Source of the DNA: Coniella vitis
Taxonomy: Eukaryota > Ascomycota > Sordariomycetes > Diaporthales > Schizoparmaceae
DNA length: 64,000 nt
Reading direction: 5' to 3'
Assembly: GCA_011317545.1 (NCBI GenBank)
Contig: WUJK01000010.1
Coordinates: forward strand, 930,001 to 994,000
Numbering within the stretch: position 1 is the first letter of the stretch; the number at the start of each line of letters is the position of its first letter. The notes under the pieces are model-generated. The model searched no databases and was not told the origin of the DNA. It saw nothing but the letters and a program-made list of their open reading frames with translations. This document shows, one piece after another, positions 11,901 to 25,085 of the stretch. Made by a program: the position numbers and the translations under genes.

Positions 11901-14900
11901 GTTATTTTCAGGCACATGAGCAAAAAGTGTCGCGATGGAGGGGCCCGATCGACCTTCTCTCACCGCCCTTGAGGATCGCGAGGCTGGCAACAGCCCCGCT
12001 TCAAGACGTCCTCAAAGACGGTCCATCTTCAAGTGCCTCTGACCATGAAAGCATTGCGGCGGACTTGGTTCTGATGCTTTTTCCATCTACAATGTCCAGT
12101 CCCCCCCCCCCCCCCCGCGCAGCTGGGGACCATCATTCTTTAGCAGTCTATTCTGCAGCAAGGCTGAAGGTGTGTGATGAGCGCAACAACCAAGCATTTT
12201 CAAAGAGGTACACTTCCGACATATGGGCTTTCACTCGCTTGTGGACAAGAAGAATCGTCTCGGCCTCATGCACAGGGAACATCTGAGCTGACTTGAGAGG
12301 AAAAGAAAAATCGAAAGGGGGGGGGGGGAGAATGTCACGTTTGAGGACTCCAAAACGGCAGTGCCTGACAGCCAATCAAATTATCTACACCGACTTTTTT
12401 TCTGACATTACCACTGCAGTAGGAGACCACGCACCGTCGATCTTGCCAGCATCTTGCCAGTGCCCCCTGTTCCATCTCGCTCTTTGCTGTGCTGCCGAGT
12501 CCGCTGTGTGTGCGTTGCTGGCTTCAGCCCATATGGACACAGTGGTCGCAGTGCCAAGTAGACAATGTGCCATTCTGGATTCAGGATTTCGTCATTTCGT
12601 GTGACGTGTTCGCCAGTTCTGTTATTGACATTTTTACTGCAAACAGAACGAGCTTGGTTAAGAAGGCGGCGCGTTCACGCGTCGTGAGTAGTTGCGTCGC
12701 GATTCGCGTTGGGTTACTACGCAGGTACATGTGCAACGCTAGCATTGAAAATCCTGGTTTGCAATGTTGACTGGAAATGCGCATGTGCCATGAGGGGTTA
12801 GGCTGTCACGTAAAGACGCAAAAGCGCAGAGAGGCAAGAGCTGCAACGGCTTGATCTCGCAAGAGTCTAGTGGTTACAGCAAAAGTGCGATTCGCCTGCA
12901 CGCCACGTTGCTACTGTGCAGGATGAAGGTACTGCTATGTTACTTGGGCCACTACTGTCACCTTTATCATCCAGGACCAGATGAAGCAAAAGGCAGCGGG
13001 AAAAAATAGATAAAGGAAGTCACAGCCAATAGGGCACGAGAAAGAGGAAGGGAAAGAGGGTGGACTCGCACTTGCTGTTGGGGGGATCTGAGGAGGGAAG
13101 GGGGCGTTGGGGCGCGGAAGGACAAGAGCATGTCAGCTCGTTTCAACCGGTGCGCTTGACTGGGGACCTCGACTTGCCATCGAAGCCCATTCTAATCCCG
13201 TTTGTTGACTCACAACAGGTTCATCGACCATCTGCGCTCCCCGACCTGCTGCTTGACATTCTCAAAGGACCAAAAGTCTACAGTTGACGCCAATCACAAA
13301 GTTCACGAGCATTCGAGCGCCGGGCTTGTGCAATAATGCGCCCTCATGCTACGGTAACAAGCTCCATTTTCTTGTGCGAATTATTTCTCGAGGACCAATA
13401 CTAGCTGACTTGTCCTTTCTTGTCGCAGGTCATCCTCGAGCTTCTGTCAGGACAGACTGAGTGACCACCGAGCCAGCATGCCGAGCCAGTGTTCACGGCC
13501 ACATGAGCTCACTTCATGGCTTTGGCCTCGACAGCTTCCTCAAATATCGAGCCGCTTCCCCGCCGTTGCCCTATACATACACATTCGGGACGAGAAGGAA
13601 ACCCTGATGGATGGTCGTCTTGCTTCAAGAAGATGCGCCTTTAGTTGTTTCGACAACCATCGAAATATAAATGATCAGCGGCAGCAGCGAGCGACGGCAG
13701 CTTGCCGGTCCGCTTTTCACGCAGTGGCCAGTCACCGAGATCGCGGACAGTCACCGGTTCAAATAAAAGATCAGAAAATAGGAAACTCCCATGTTTAGAT
13801 GTATTCTGAGTCCACAAGAGTTCCATCGTCACTCGTGGTATATCACCCATGATGCTGCCGCGAGTGGTAAGGTCTGTGGATGGCTGAGAGGAATCATCAC
13901 TACGCAATACACTATCCTTTTGCCAGGCTTCTCGAGAGCCTCATTTAGGAAGATGATTCTGACAGCTATCTCAGTGGGAGAATAATCATCAAGCTATCGC
14001 AGCATATCACTCTGCCTTCTACAACCTTGTGTCTGAGCTGCCCAGAGCAATTCTCGCACATACGTCTGCTCGCTGGCAAACATGTCTCGGCTTGCTATGT
14101 TTCCTCATTCGCTCAGCATTCCACTCCTTAGTACTTGGGCCCCCAATTTTTGTTCATCTTGTCAATCAACTGAGTTCTCAAGCCACAAACCCCGAACCTT
14201 TACCTCTTCCAATAAGTGGTTGAATCCGGCTAATGCGACGGCGTCCTACAAGTTGACGACGGCCATCATGCTACATACAAGAGGTGCATAAGTGCGTGCA
14301 ACATTAAGAAGCAATCCCATATGTCTCGGCGGCCCGGGTACCGTACACTGGGAGATATGATTGGGGCATTCGCGCCGTACGACGCAACCATGGCTGTCAA
14401 AATGATTTCATACATATCCTCTTTCGAGTATGACGGAGCACGTAATGCGGCAGCGGTGAGTCCGAGTAGAGGGTGTTGGTACCTTGGGTTATTACCCGGG
14501 AAAGTGTCCAACCGCGTCCTCGTCAAGTATCAAATTCAAACAGTGATCGAATCTTGCCCAGTTTTTTTCACTGCGTCTTTCCCGGCATTTAGAAAACTGA
14601 CAGCGGTTGCAGACACAACCGGGCACGGCACTGCGTTGCGAAATTGGCTTGGTCCAGTCCTGCAGGTGAAGCCCAGTCAAGGAGAGGACTTACCGTTCCT
14701 GCCAGTCTGTAATTGGTTCTGCGTCTATCAGTACGTCCTGTGGGTAGCTGCAAGTTGGCCTCCCACTCTCATTAATGCAGTCTTTACATTGTAGATTACA
14801 GGTCCACGGCAATCTACGCTGGGTACCAATCCCTAACCCAACTCTGGCCAGACTAGGGATACGACACACTCACACAATGAGACCCCCCTAAAACGACTGG

Positions 14901-15798
14901 CTACTGCTAAAGTAGATCCCATCTGCCAAAACAAAACAGAAACCAGGACATGCAGGGCTTGGCTCTGCATATACATCTGGCTGCATCCCCCGCAAGTTGG
15001 ACAATGTTCGTGGAGTGAATCCACATGATGGACTGCCACGAAAGCACAACCATAACATATTTGAGACATTTTGGATATCACAGCATGAAATTATTTCTAC
15101 TCGGTGAAAGATTTATGCTTGACGGGCATACAGCTCTTTCTTTTTCGTCCCTCGAGTTCCTTGCTTCGCCTCTCACTTCACTCCAAGCGGACATATCCAT
15201 CAGGCCGAAAGCGAGATGCGTCAATCAGGCAAGCGCCACCACTCTGCCGATCCTGGTGCTGGCCTGTCAATGAGACTTGCCGCAAAGAGAAGTAATAACT
15301 AAAGCCTCTGAAGCCATCATGCCGTCTTATCTGTCAGCTGGTCACAAGATGTAACGAGCAGCTGTTGCGAAAAAGCATGCTCCTTTACTCGACCTCGGCC
15401 ACCCTATTTTTCTTTTTTTGGAAAAGCACTCATCACCTTAGTGTAGTCGTGATGTTGCAGGGCGTATTTTCTGGGCCCTGTGCGTGAGGGTTTGAAGCCA
15501 TACGGGTATAAAACCTCGAGGTGGTGAGCATCAGTGTGCTCGCGATGGTTGTCCCTTTTTTCCAACCATCAAATATTTTATTCCAGCACCATATGGTCCT
15601 GCAATCACATTCATTGGCGAGTAGTCGTCCCCCCGTCACACACCAAAAGCCGAACCATCAAGCAATTTGATCAGGGCTCTCTGTATCTGACAACACTTTT
15701 GTCTTGCGGCATCACCGTCTTGATCTTACTCCATCTTGAATTTCTTGATACTGTTCGTATCTTGCTGTTTTTGGCGCATTTGACTTTCCAACTTTCAC

Positions 15799-16278
15799 AT
15801 GGCAAAGCAACGAGATTGCAAGGCTGTTTCTGTGCAAGGCCGTCAAGGCTCTGTTGTAGAAAGGTACGGACTGTCTGTTATCTTTTCATTTCTGCTGGCT
15901 CATGTCATATTCACGGCCTATTGCCATATGATATGGGCGCAAATGCGTCTACTACGCAAAAAGTTATCGAGTTTTCTGGAAGCTTACTCTGACCAATCCG
16001 TTCTCTGGTCTAGTACTGTCGCGGGCGCCTGTGCTTACCAGTCTCGATATCCCGGTGGCATCCAGCAACCCATTAGCGTTGGGGAGTCAGCCATACACTC
16101 AGCTACTGCAACTAGAAGCCATTCCCCACCTTCGACTGTGCCGCCCACGACCTCTGAGACAAGGTATCTGAGTACCGATTCAACTCGGTCCAAACCAGCG
16201 AGTACTCATGACCTTGTTGGTGTTGGCACGCAGTTTGCTGCGCACATTACAGATTCTTGTGGAACCAAGACTGCTTAG
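15799..16278 (+). CDS. uncertain small protein with one hydrophobic segment
   Basis: The ATG at 15799 has a good context (TTCACATGGC) and follows a pyrimidine-rich leader. It opens a 159-residue frame. Residues about 24-45 form one hydrophobic stretch (VIFSFLLAHVIFTAYCHMIW), followed by a basic turn (RLLRKK). The second half is rich in Ser/Thr/Pro. I recognise no family. The frame may be chance, and codon usage is not clearly that of neighbouring genes. Confidence 0.25.
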   Translation: MAKQRDCKAVSVQGRQGSVVERYGLSVIFSFLLAHVIFTAYCHMIWAQMRLLRKKLSSFLEAYSDQSVLWSSTVAGACAYQSRYPGGIQQPISVGESAIHSATATRSHSPPSTVPPTTSETRYLSTDSTRSKPASTHDLVGVGTQFAAHITDSCGTKTA

Positions 16279-17431
16279 GTGGCCTCCAGTTGCCGTCAAT
16301 CAATTAAGAATGGAAGTCGCAATGATGAACTTTCCATGGCCTTTGTTCGTATGATTTTGCTTGGGGTATAATTGCTTGGACGGTTGTCTGGTGGTTTTTA
16401 TGTGGATGTGTGTGATAAGAGGCATAGCCTTTTCACTATTGAGTGGACAAGTTTATTACTGGTGCTTGTTTAGTCCTTACTATTATTGTACTTGTAGCAA
16501 TATCCAATCAAGACACACAGACTGGGTATTGTGCTTTCTTGGCTTGCGTGCGTTTGGTGCTTTTCTTTTACTAAACTATATCCATAGTACACTGCATTCC
16601 ACTATACTTGATCCATCGTGGGCCGACCAGGAACATACTGTGTACATGGACCCTAGCCACAGATAACCTAGTATACATAGTACAAAGGCGTCGCTTGGCA
16701 CCTCAGGTATACACAGTCCAGTCAGTATCGACGCACGTGGGTTGGCTAACTCGTCCACCAGAATGTAATGTGCACGGAGAATCTTCAGTGATACAGATAT
16801 AGGGGATTTGCACACAAGTGTGTCGTTGACATTGTGTCTCTAGCGAGCGATTGCGAAGAGAAACCATCAGTCAGATCGATGAGTACATAGAACGGAACGC
16901 CGGGGCACGGCCCTGGACCGCTTTGCCGGAGTTTGTGATAACAATCCCCGCATTATGAATCGGAACATGAGCTGGCTCTCGGGCAATGCCTATACCGACA
17001 TGGACGGTCGGTGTAATGTACCTGGGTATGAGAGACTGAGTGACGCTCTTCCTCCTCAAGGAAGGATTATGCTTTTGTGGATTAAATGAAAACCTCTGAT
17101 CTCCATAGTAGGCTGTCTGTGCTGACGGACCAAGGCATATATCTTTTGTGTATCATGGTACAGTGACATTCTGAGTCTGCGGGCCCTTCGATAACAGCAA
17201 TCGGAGTTGAAGATTAGGTTAGAATCGATATACGCTTGTCTCCCCAGCGATTATCCACTTTTGCCGTCGTCTTTGAAAATAAGAGGAACGCATAGGCGAG
17301 TCACGGAGCAAGCGCAATCTTGTGTTTAGACAGCTCACAGCCATGCTGAGCAAGTGTTGGCCACCCTCCCCCCCGGAGCCATTGATTAGTATTCCTACAT
17401 AAGCATGTAGCCAAGACCTTGCGTTTAACCA

Positions 17432-17441
17432 AGAATATAAA
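17432..17441 (+). promoter_or_regulatory. TATA-like element of the RidA gene
   Basis: AATATAAAC lies about 95 bp before the start codon and is followed by a pyrimidine-rich leader (C run and CTTTCTTTCTC), a common fungal core-promoter layout. Assignment is by position only. Confidence 0.35.
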
Positions 17442-17532
17442 CATCCGACGGTTCCATCGGCTCCCCCCCCCCTTTCTTTCTCTCAACACGGTATACTTGA
17501 TCAGTACGCTTTGCTATTCATATTCCCCCATC

Positions 17533-18110
17533 ATGGCCAAGGTTGAAGGCGTCCACACCACCAAGGCCCCTGCGCCTCTGCCGCAGTTCTCCCAGGCAGT
17601 CAAGTACAATGGCATGGTCTACTGCTCGGGCAACATTGGCTTGAACCCCGAGACGAACAAGATTGTGGAGGGCACCGTCAAGGACAGAGCCGTACGTATT
17701 GCTTCTGCACTCTCTTGCCCCACTACACGCCTCGTAGTGTTTCTCAGTGAATCGAGAACTAACCTCCAGCGGCCCCCAGAAACAAGCCCTCAAGAACCTG
17801 TTAGCAGTGCTAGAAGAGGCTGGCAGCAGCTTGGCGAATGTGGTCAAGGTCAATGTGTTTATCACCACCATGGATGACTTTGCCGCCATGAATGAGGCAT
17901 ATGATGAGTACTTTACTCAGAGTCCCAAGCCTGTGAGTAGCAACAGTACTTGTGCATTTTGCCAAAATTGCTTTTGGAACCAGGAAATTACAAAACAGAA
18001 CGGCATGCTAATGATGGATGGTGGGTTTGCAGTGCCGGACTTGTGTTGCTGTCAAGCAGCTTCCCTTCAACACTGACGTTGAGATTGAATGCACGGCGTA
18101 TGTGGGATAA
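17533..18110 (+). CDS. RidA/YjgF/UK114 family 2-iminobutanoate deaminase
   Basis: This 129-residue protein belongs to the family that hydrolyses reactive enamine/imine intermediates (2-aminoacrylate, iminobutanoate) released by PLP enzymes; the yeast relatives are Hmf1 and Mmf1. Exons are 17533..17691, 17780..17932 and 18033..18110; introns are 88 and 100 bp. Exon 1 carries PLPQFSQAVKYNGMVYCSG. Exon 2 carries QALKNLLAVLEEAGSSLANV and VKVNVFITTMDDFAAMNEAY. Exon 3 starts with CRTCVAVKQLPFNTDVEIEC, whose Arg (about residue 106) is the conserved substrate-carboxylate ligand. The length is typical of the family. No clear mitochondrial presequence is visible, so a cytosolic location is likely. Confidence 0.95.
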
Positions 18111-18571
18111 TAGGTGATTGCCAACGGTATTCAGTCGCTCCTCTGCTAAGTCCAAAATGGCTGACGTGCGTGATCCAGAACGTGTCCAAAGATTGCATCT
18201 CGCCTGTGATGTGGCGTTCGTAGTAATTGGGCAGCTAAATATTGGGAGGCAGGGTGGATGGTGGTGATGCTATTTTTTGTTTTTGGTTTTTAAAGACATG
18301 CTGAAGGAGTGCCTACATAGTAGGCTTGGCCGAGGGAGTCAGTGAAGTTACCGGGGGCAAAGAAGTGACAAGGGCACCTAAGCACACAACTGAGCTAGGG
18401 CCTTCAGGCCTGTAGCAGCCTAGACCACACTGTCCGTATTCACAGCTTGTCATGACTGACGTAGTTGACGACTTTGGGCCCCCCTGCAAAACTTAGCCAC
18501 ACGCGTCAACCGTCTTGAACGCGCCCTTGAGATTTCCTCCTTCGCACCATACGTCCTTCACCAATAATGCA
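18111..18571. other. intergenic between RidA and LETM1-like genes
   Basis: This holds the RidA 3' region and the LETM1-like gene promoter. No other gene or repeat is seen. Confidence 0.5.
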
Positions 18572-20010
18572 ATGATACACCCAAGCTATCTGCGCACTAT
18601 GCGCATCTGCCCTCACACCATCTCCAACATGTACTCAAGTCATTCGACAATGTCCCGCCTGACCGCAGCTTCAAAGGCTGTCCAGGCCCGCCCTCTCGTT
18701 CACCAGGGCACTCTGCAGTCACGACGGCTTTTCGGCGTAACCGCTCCTTCGCGACTCTCGAATAGCTCTCAGAGCACCGGAATCACCAGCTCTGAAACGG
18801 ACACAGACGCCTCCAAGACAATCCTGGCGCCTGTCTCTGCCAATCCGCCGGCAACCACCCGCCCCGCGCCCCTCAACCTGCCCGCGCGCACCCCCGAGAC
18901 GAGCACCTTCTCGCACCTCTTCGCAACTGGGAAGGCCTACTTGGCCTTCTACAAGACTGGTCTGAAGAATATCTACCTCAACACGCGTCTCGTCTGGGCC
19001 CGTGATATCGCCCGCCGTGAGCCTCCTCCGGCCGTCATGTACGACAACGGCCCCATTGTCCGCTACGTTTCGAACCCGAACCCGCCCAGCGCCCGACCGA
19101 TTGGGGACTGCACCCGCGGCATGCTGCTGCTTCGCCGTCGTTGGCGTCATGATGTGCGCCGCCTGCCCATCTTTGCATTGGTACTCTTGATTTGCGGCGA
19201 GTTTACTCCTTTTGTTGTGCTGGGTATGCCTAGTGTGGTGCCCTTGACCTGCCGCATCCCGCGCCAGATCGAAAAGTTGCGTCGCAAGGCTGAGGACCGG
19301 CGTCGCGCTTCCTTTGCGCGACTGGGCTGGGATGGTGACAAGTCTGTTGCGGGTATGTTAAAATCCTACGATTCAGTTGCCCTTTCAACGTTTCCTGCGA
19401 TCAAGCAAGCAGGGGCAACGCAAGAATATCGAGATAAAAGCTAACACATTCTTATGTTACCCTTCCACCAGATCTCGCCCACTTCCCCACTCTTACCTCT
19501 TCACAAACAGTCACCCACATTGCCCGCGTCCTCAACTTGACAACTCCGCTCTGGGATAGCGCCCCTCTTCTCTCCGGGTCCAGGCGCAAAGTCCGCCGCC
19601 ACCTCGCCTTTCTCGAAAAGGATACAACGCTGCTCCTCGAGGCCGGCGGTGTCGATGCGCTGGAGGATGAGGAGGTCCCCCTGGCGTGCGAAGACCGCGG
19701 CATTGGCGTCTTGGGTCGCGACCTTGACGCTCTCAAAGCTGATCTCGAGGCTTGGGTTGATATAGTCTCTACCGCCGGGGCGGATATCGCGCTCGTAAAG
19801 GAGAAGAAAGACATGAAGGATCATGAGAAGAAGACGCCGGCCCAGAAAAATGGCTCACCCTCCGGCAAAGAAGGAGAAGAGCAAATTGTCACCCAGCGCA
19901 TGCTCATGGCCGCCATGATGCTTGCCAACACGAATCCCACTCAGATCAATACAGAGCGACTGTGGGCATTTGCTCACGAGCGCGCTGATGCTTTGAAGCG
20001 ACTTGTCTGA
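18572..20010 (+). CDS. LETM1-like (ribosome-binding domain) mitochondrial protein
   Basis: This is a predicted mitochondrial inner-membrane protein of 439 residues in two exons (18572..19352 and 19472..20010; intron 119 bp). I used the first ATG of the frame. The ATG at 18650 is an alternative that begins a classical presequence (MSRLTAASKAVQARPLVHQG), rich in Arg, Ser and Ala and free of acids. A Ser/Thr/Pro linker follows, then a segment with GLKNIYLNTRLVWARDIARR. The LETM1-type core comes next: a basic RRRWRHDVRRLP, the hydrophobic segment IFALVLLICGEFTPFVVLG and a VPLTCRIPRQIEKLRRKAED motif. The C-terminal half is helical. LETM1/Mdm38 proteins act in potassium/proton exchange and in membrane insertion of mitochondrial translation products. 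This one is a shorter fungal relative, so the precise role is unknown. Confidence 0.8.
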
Positions 20011-21481
20011 TCTTTTGTCTTTACACGTGGCGACTCGACTCTTCTGTACATGCGGTCTCTTTGGATCTGCTTCAGATGGTTCCCTGCCGTCTTGCTTTCG
20101 GTACACTTTCTTCATTATATACTTTGGGTCCAAGTTGGCGTTTTGGGGTTATTCGCATGCACGGCGTCGTTGGTTTTGACTCTCGATCGACCCAGCATAG
20201 GCAGCGTTAAAGAGGCGGGGGCCTACCAAAAAGAAGGAAAAAGGCGGCGTTTCGCGGATTGGGCTGGATGGATTGGCGCTTCCGGTTTCAGGCTGCTTGA
20301 CCGACTTCATCTCCAGTCCTTGTCTCCCAATCCTTGTCTCTTTTTCACTTTCCAGCCAAGTTGTTAAAAATTTTTATACAGTACTTGCTTGCTGTGGGCG
20401 ACAAGATTTTGAATGAGAGGAGCACGCCTTCTCGATGATCCTCTGGAAAGAGCAGGAGAAAGGAAAGGAGAAGGGGAGGGCGAGGGGGGGGGGAGGGAAG
20501 ACGAGACAATGTTTAGGAAGCTTGGAAAGACGCTTCCGTGGCAAACCCACGCAAACAATCAAAGACCAAAAAAACCTAGACTCCCACCTTCTCTCCATTG
20601 GACATTTATGGAGTTTTCTTGTTGTTATCTTTACGATGGCTTTTTGCATCTTGTGAGGCATTGGTGGTGGGTAGATAAAAAGGTACATATGGTTACACAC
20701 GTTTTCCAGCAGTTACAATATACACGGACCGGAACACTCACTCACTGAGCAACTAACTGTGTATTACTATAATATTGGTCTATTTTTTTCTTTCTCTTTT
20801 CCTTCGGCCTCTTTCTCTTCTATGCAGATCAACAAAATACACGACCATATACCATACCAACTTACTTCACGTACCACCGAACATATCGTACTGTAGTATC
20901 AATTTGCCGTGCTGAGCGCGTCTTGGAGAATGGTAGGCAAAATAGCAACATATGGCTCTCCTCCTCTACTCCAACAGCATCATCATCATCATCATCATCA
21001 CTTTCAAATGTAAGCAAGCAAAGCCAGCTTCTGTACATATCAACACGTATATACACAACGGCAAAATAAGCGCGGGGCGGGAGAAAACGAAGAGGTATCT
21101 TTCTTTCTGTGCGCAAAGCATCGTTCATGTATCAGTCCATTGTAATCACACGCCGGTCCAGCCCATCTCCTGTAAATGAGCCTATTGACCTTATCTTACC
21201 TGTTCGAGAAGAGGACAGCCCGTCATCCCATTGTTTCGAATCTCTCTTTCCAGCGCGAGTAGAGAGAAATCCATGGACATCAAACAGCCTAACGCAAGCT
21301 TTCCCATGGCTTCGTCCATAGCAGTAGGTAGCCCGATGCATTCCGTCCGTCTCTTCCTTCAGTCACCCGATTCCACATACGCCACCACTTGAACAAACAA
21401 AAAAAATACAAACCACGCTGCTTTCGACGGCAATGAAAAGTCAAAGCGCCAGCAGAGGAAGAAACACACGCAGAATCCACG
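20011..21481. other. convergent intergenic region
   Basis: This lies between the 3' ends of the LETM1-like and NAB3-like genes. It contains a purine-rich tract (about 20455-20505), a short (ATC)n run at about 20979-21002 and nothing coding that I can support. Confidence 0.5.
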
Positions 21482-24410
21482 CTACTGTCTGTACCTAGCA
21501 AAAGTAGCCATGATATTCTCCACATCGCGAGCAGGATCCGAAGCACCAGGGCCATAATTATTCTGCTGGTATGCAGCCGCGCCCGCAGGGTATCCTGGCA
21601 TCCCACCGCCAACCCCACCAGGGGACATCGCGGGCTGACCGCTGTTAGCGTACGCTGCAGATACGTTGCTGATGAGCGCATTGAGGTCAACCTGGCCGGG
21701 CTGAGGTCCTCCATGGTGCGGATGACCCATGGGAATAGGCACGTGAGGCGCGTGAGACTGTGCGGGTTGTTGAAGCGAGGCCAGAATGGTTTGCAATGTC
21801 GATGGATCGACGTTGGGCATCTGGCTAAGCTGTCCGACAAGACTTGACAAATCTTGCGCGGGAGCAGGCGGCTGCTGAGTTGGAAGAGGCTGGTAGGGAG
21901 GATATGCTGGCGGCACTCCGTAGGCTTGTGCTGGGTAGCCAGCTGGTGGAAGTTGCGGGGGATAGGCCGGTGGCTGTGCGGCAGAAGCCTTGGTTCGAAC
22001 GACGAGCTGAGCTGCAATTGGCGGATCTAGCTCCTGATACTGGTCGAACCGCGCATTGCTGCCAGCAGATCGGTCAAACACCTGCAAAGAAATCTTGGCC
22101 GTGGTCTGAGCTCGTACATCCAGCTCCACCACGCCATGAACGCCCTCCAAGACCTGTCGCTGGATCACGGCGTCACGAGGGAATCGCGGGTTCAGGAACA
22201 TAGCATTGGTCTTGAGGCCACGCTCCCAAAAGGCGCGCTGTACCCAATCGACAAAATCATTATGCACCTCTTGCATGAGCAGGATCTGCACATCAGGGAC
22301 GTCGTTGCCATATCTGCGAGGAATGTCTAATTGATCTGCCTCTTGACGACCGCGTCCATAGGGGCTAGGGCTGCGACGCCGGTAGGCATCATGTCGTTGG
22401 TATGGGTCCGGGGAGCGTGAGCGCTTTCGGTTGTAAGCGTCGTGGTGGCCGCGGTCCCTGCTGTAGGGCTCTTGTCTTGCTCGGTGATCTCCTCGTCTTG
22501 GTGAAGGAGACCGGCCCTGACGGAAATCGTCACGGCGCCCGCCGTTGCGTCCATCATAGCGATCTCCATTTCGGTCTGGGTTACGGCCACCCCGTTCGCC
22601 ACGGCCTCTGCGCTCTCCAGCAGGAGAATGGTCACGGTCCTTCTTGGTCTTTTGCGTCCTCGATATTTCCAAGTCTAGATGGTGTTAGCATGTATCGCTA
22701 CCATGTAGCGTATTTCTCTTTCTGCAACTTACTGATTTTTCGGCCCTTGACTTCTGCTCCCTGCAAAGTGTTCATGGCAGATTGCGCATCGGCAACGGTA
22801 TGATACTGGACGAAGCCATAGGCAGATTTGAGAGAGATTTGTGCCAGCCGACCGTGCAAATGAAACAACTCGAAAACATCTCTCTTTGAAACGCGCTCCT
22901 GAGACAAATTCCCTGTGTGGATGTCAATTGTCAGCTCCCCTGTCGGACAAAAAAAAAAACAAGAGAAAACAAACAGAAGGGGGGGGGGGAGAGTATGACC
23001 AAACTTACCAATGAATATCCGCGAGCCTTCTGGAAAGCGCTCCCACTTGGCCTCGGCCATATGCTTGCGCTCATCTGCTAGAAACTCATCGTATGTTTGC
23101 TGAATGCCAGACGCACCTTGTCCAGGAGCAGGTGGCTGAGGAGTTGTGCCAGGCGGGTACGCGTTGGGATAGGAAGCAAAGGCAGGGGTGGCATTGAAAC
23201 TATGAGCCTGAGATACGCCCGGAGCACCGCTGCTAGCAAATGGAGGTGGAGGGGGCGCGCCGGTGGAAGTGGCAAAGCTTGGCGCGCTGGGCAGAGAGGA
23301 ATGGTGATAGGTAGCTGGAGAGTAGGTCTGTTTGGACTGCTCCTGGGTGAGAGCAGGTTTAGGGGGAAGAGAAGAGACGTCTACGTCCGTAGCGACTGGT
23401 GAAGTGGGTGGCAGAGTGGCAGGCTTGGTGGCAGGCTCTTCTGTGGCTTCGACCTTGGCAGTGATTTGGTCGACGAGCTGTTGAATATCAAGCCCATCGC
23501 CCGGACTGTCTGCGGTCATTTCGACGTCCTCGAATGTGGGCTGGACGTCGAGAGCCTGTTTTGTCTGTGTCTGGTCCCCTTGGCCATCTTGCTGGGTTAC
23601 AGCAGTCTGCTCAAGCTGGACATTGGGCTCTATCTGGCTAGGCTGGGGTGACTCTCTTTGCTGGGCTGCTTCAGAGGTGGAGGAGATGACATTTGGCACG
23701 GCCTCTGCTGCGACTGGGTTCATGGGCGCGCTGCCATTCTCAATCGGCTGGGGTTCACTGGCGGCGTTGGGGGACAGAGCCGCCGTGGTTTGGGTGGGCT
23801 GGGAGTTTGTTGCGGCAAGGCTGGGATCGTGGGCATCAGCGGAAACAGGTTGGGCTGGACGGGGAGCAGACTGCGTCGGCACAGCATCAGGCTGATCAGG
23901 TTGCTCGCAAATATTCATGGATTCGGGCGCTTGTGATACGATTTCCTGCGTTGCCTCCTGCTGAACTCGTTCCTCTGTCGGCTCCGTCTCAACACCAAGC
24001 TCGAGCCCTTGCTCCTGGCCAGGAGAATCAAAAGTGTTTGCGTACTCATCGCCAGTGCTTTGCGGCGCGTCTTGAGGCGCGTTGCCGTGCTCCTGGCCGT
24101 CCTCGCCATCCGCGTCGCTGTATCCAAAGCTCTCGTTGTCGGGAATGCTCGCATCGTCGGACTCGGCGACAGCGTCCACATCGGCAACAGCAGTGGGCTC
24201 GATGGGTGCTTCGGGGTTGTCTGGTGCGGCGGCCATGGCGGCGGCTGCTGTGCGGAAAGTGGTTGGCTCGAGGGGAACTACGTCGGGGTTCTCGGCCTGG
24301 TGCTGGAGGTCAGGAAGAACCTGCGGCAAGGTATAAGTGTTATGCAGAGGGCGCGGCGAGACGGGGCTGAGATTGGCAGCTGCCACAACTTCTGGATTCT
24401 CGTCCGTCAT
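21482..24410 (-). CDS. NAB3: NAB3-like nuclear poly(A) RNA-binding protein
   Basis: This is a predicted nuclear RNA-binding protein of 924 residues. In yeast, Nab3 works with Nrd1 and Sen1 to end transcription of short non-coding RNAs. Exons are 23009..24410, 22733..22912 and 21482..22674; introns are 96 and 58 bp. The start is the only ATG in a long open 5' frame. Residues 1-440 are acidic and rich in Gln, Pro and Ala. A single RRM follows: RNP2 is RIFIGNLSQERV, joined exactly by intron 1, and RNP1 is SAYGFVQYH. Then comes an Arg/Gly/Asp linker with RS-like repeats. A conserved C-terminal domain begins DVPDVQILLMQEVHNDFVDW. The tail is rich in Gln, Pro and Tyr and ends in a short helix (VENIMATFARYRQ), as in the Nab3 assembly segment. 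It shares a 675-bp divergent promoter with the ICT1-like gene. Confidence 0.88.
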
Positions 24411-25085
24411 CAAAGCGGGACAGGGCTGGTATGGCAAGTACGGTGGCCTGGTGTCTACTGTCGCGAGAACATGGGGGAAGACGGGGCTCCTGAGCAAGGC
24501 GCGATCGCGGTTGCGATGTGGATGGGTGGATGGACGGATCGATGGATGATGGAGAGGGAAAGAAAAAGACAGGGCAGCAAAACGCGGGGAGGGGCAGCTT
24601 GAGTTGTAGAGGGGCCCAGGCCAAGGTTGCCAGAATGGCACAAGTTTGGCTGTGGCTGGCTGGAAAAGTCGTTCCGTTTGGCCTACAAGATTACAAGCAA
24701 AAAAGGCGAACGTGTTTGTTGTGATGGAAGAGAGAGCAACAAAGACGGACACGCCAGCCTAAGTCCAGTCGATGATACTATGGAGAGAAAGTGGGAAGTG
24801 GGAAGGAGGATATGACGGGGAGCCCTTGGAAAATTATACCATAGTACTATGTAGGCGCCAAGCGCCGAGGCAGCGGGCCAGGCGGGCAAGCGGACAGGCG
24901 TCCAAGCTAGCCCCAAACTGGTCAAGCGGCCACTGTGACAATCAGCCTCATGTGTTGGTGTCCATGACTAAGCCAAGACAAGGGAGCGACCTTGCTCACT
25001 CAGTTCCTTCCTGTTTGGACCACGGCTGTGCCTCCCAAGCCAGCCTTTTTGCAAGAAGCATGATGGATGTTACGATGGTTCCACC
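24411..25085. promoter_or_regulatory. divergent promoter, NAB3-like and ICT1-like genes
   Basis: These 675 bp separate two oppositely transcribed housekeeping genes. The NAB3 frame stays open as far as 24752 but has no ATG. A palindrome with ATAGTACTAT lies at about 24836-24855. No TATA box is clear on either side. Confidence 0.45.

Larger units (their letters stand above)
7837..17532. other. 9.7-kb gene desert
   Basis: No confident gene is present. The stretch has many short open frames on both strands with no recognisable domain and poor start contexts. It contains a (TG)n microsatellite at about 11206-11235, a 14-nt C run near 12103 and a G run near 12318. Palindromes related to ACTATGTACATAGT occur at 8698-8720 and at 16575-16690. 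Two weak candidates are listed separately (11468..11819 and 15799..16278). Confidence 0.5.

Noticed and set aside
23693..24602. Long plus-strand frames opposite the NAB3-like gene.
   Set aside because: They are antisense shadows of a GC-rich coding exon.
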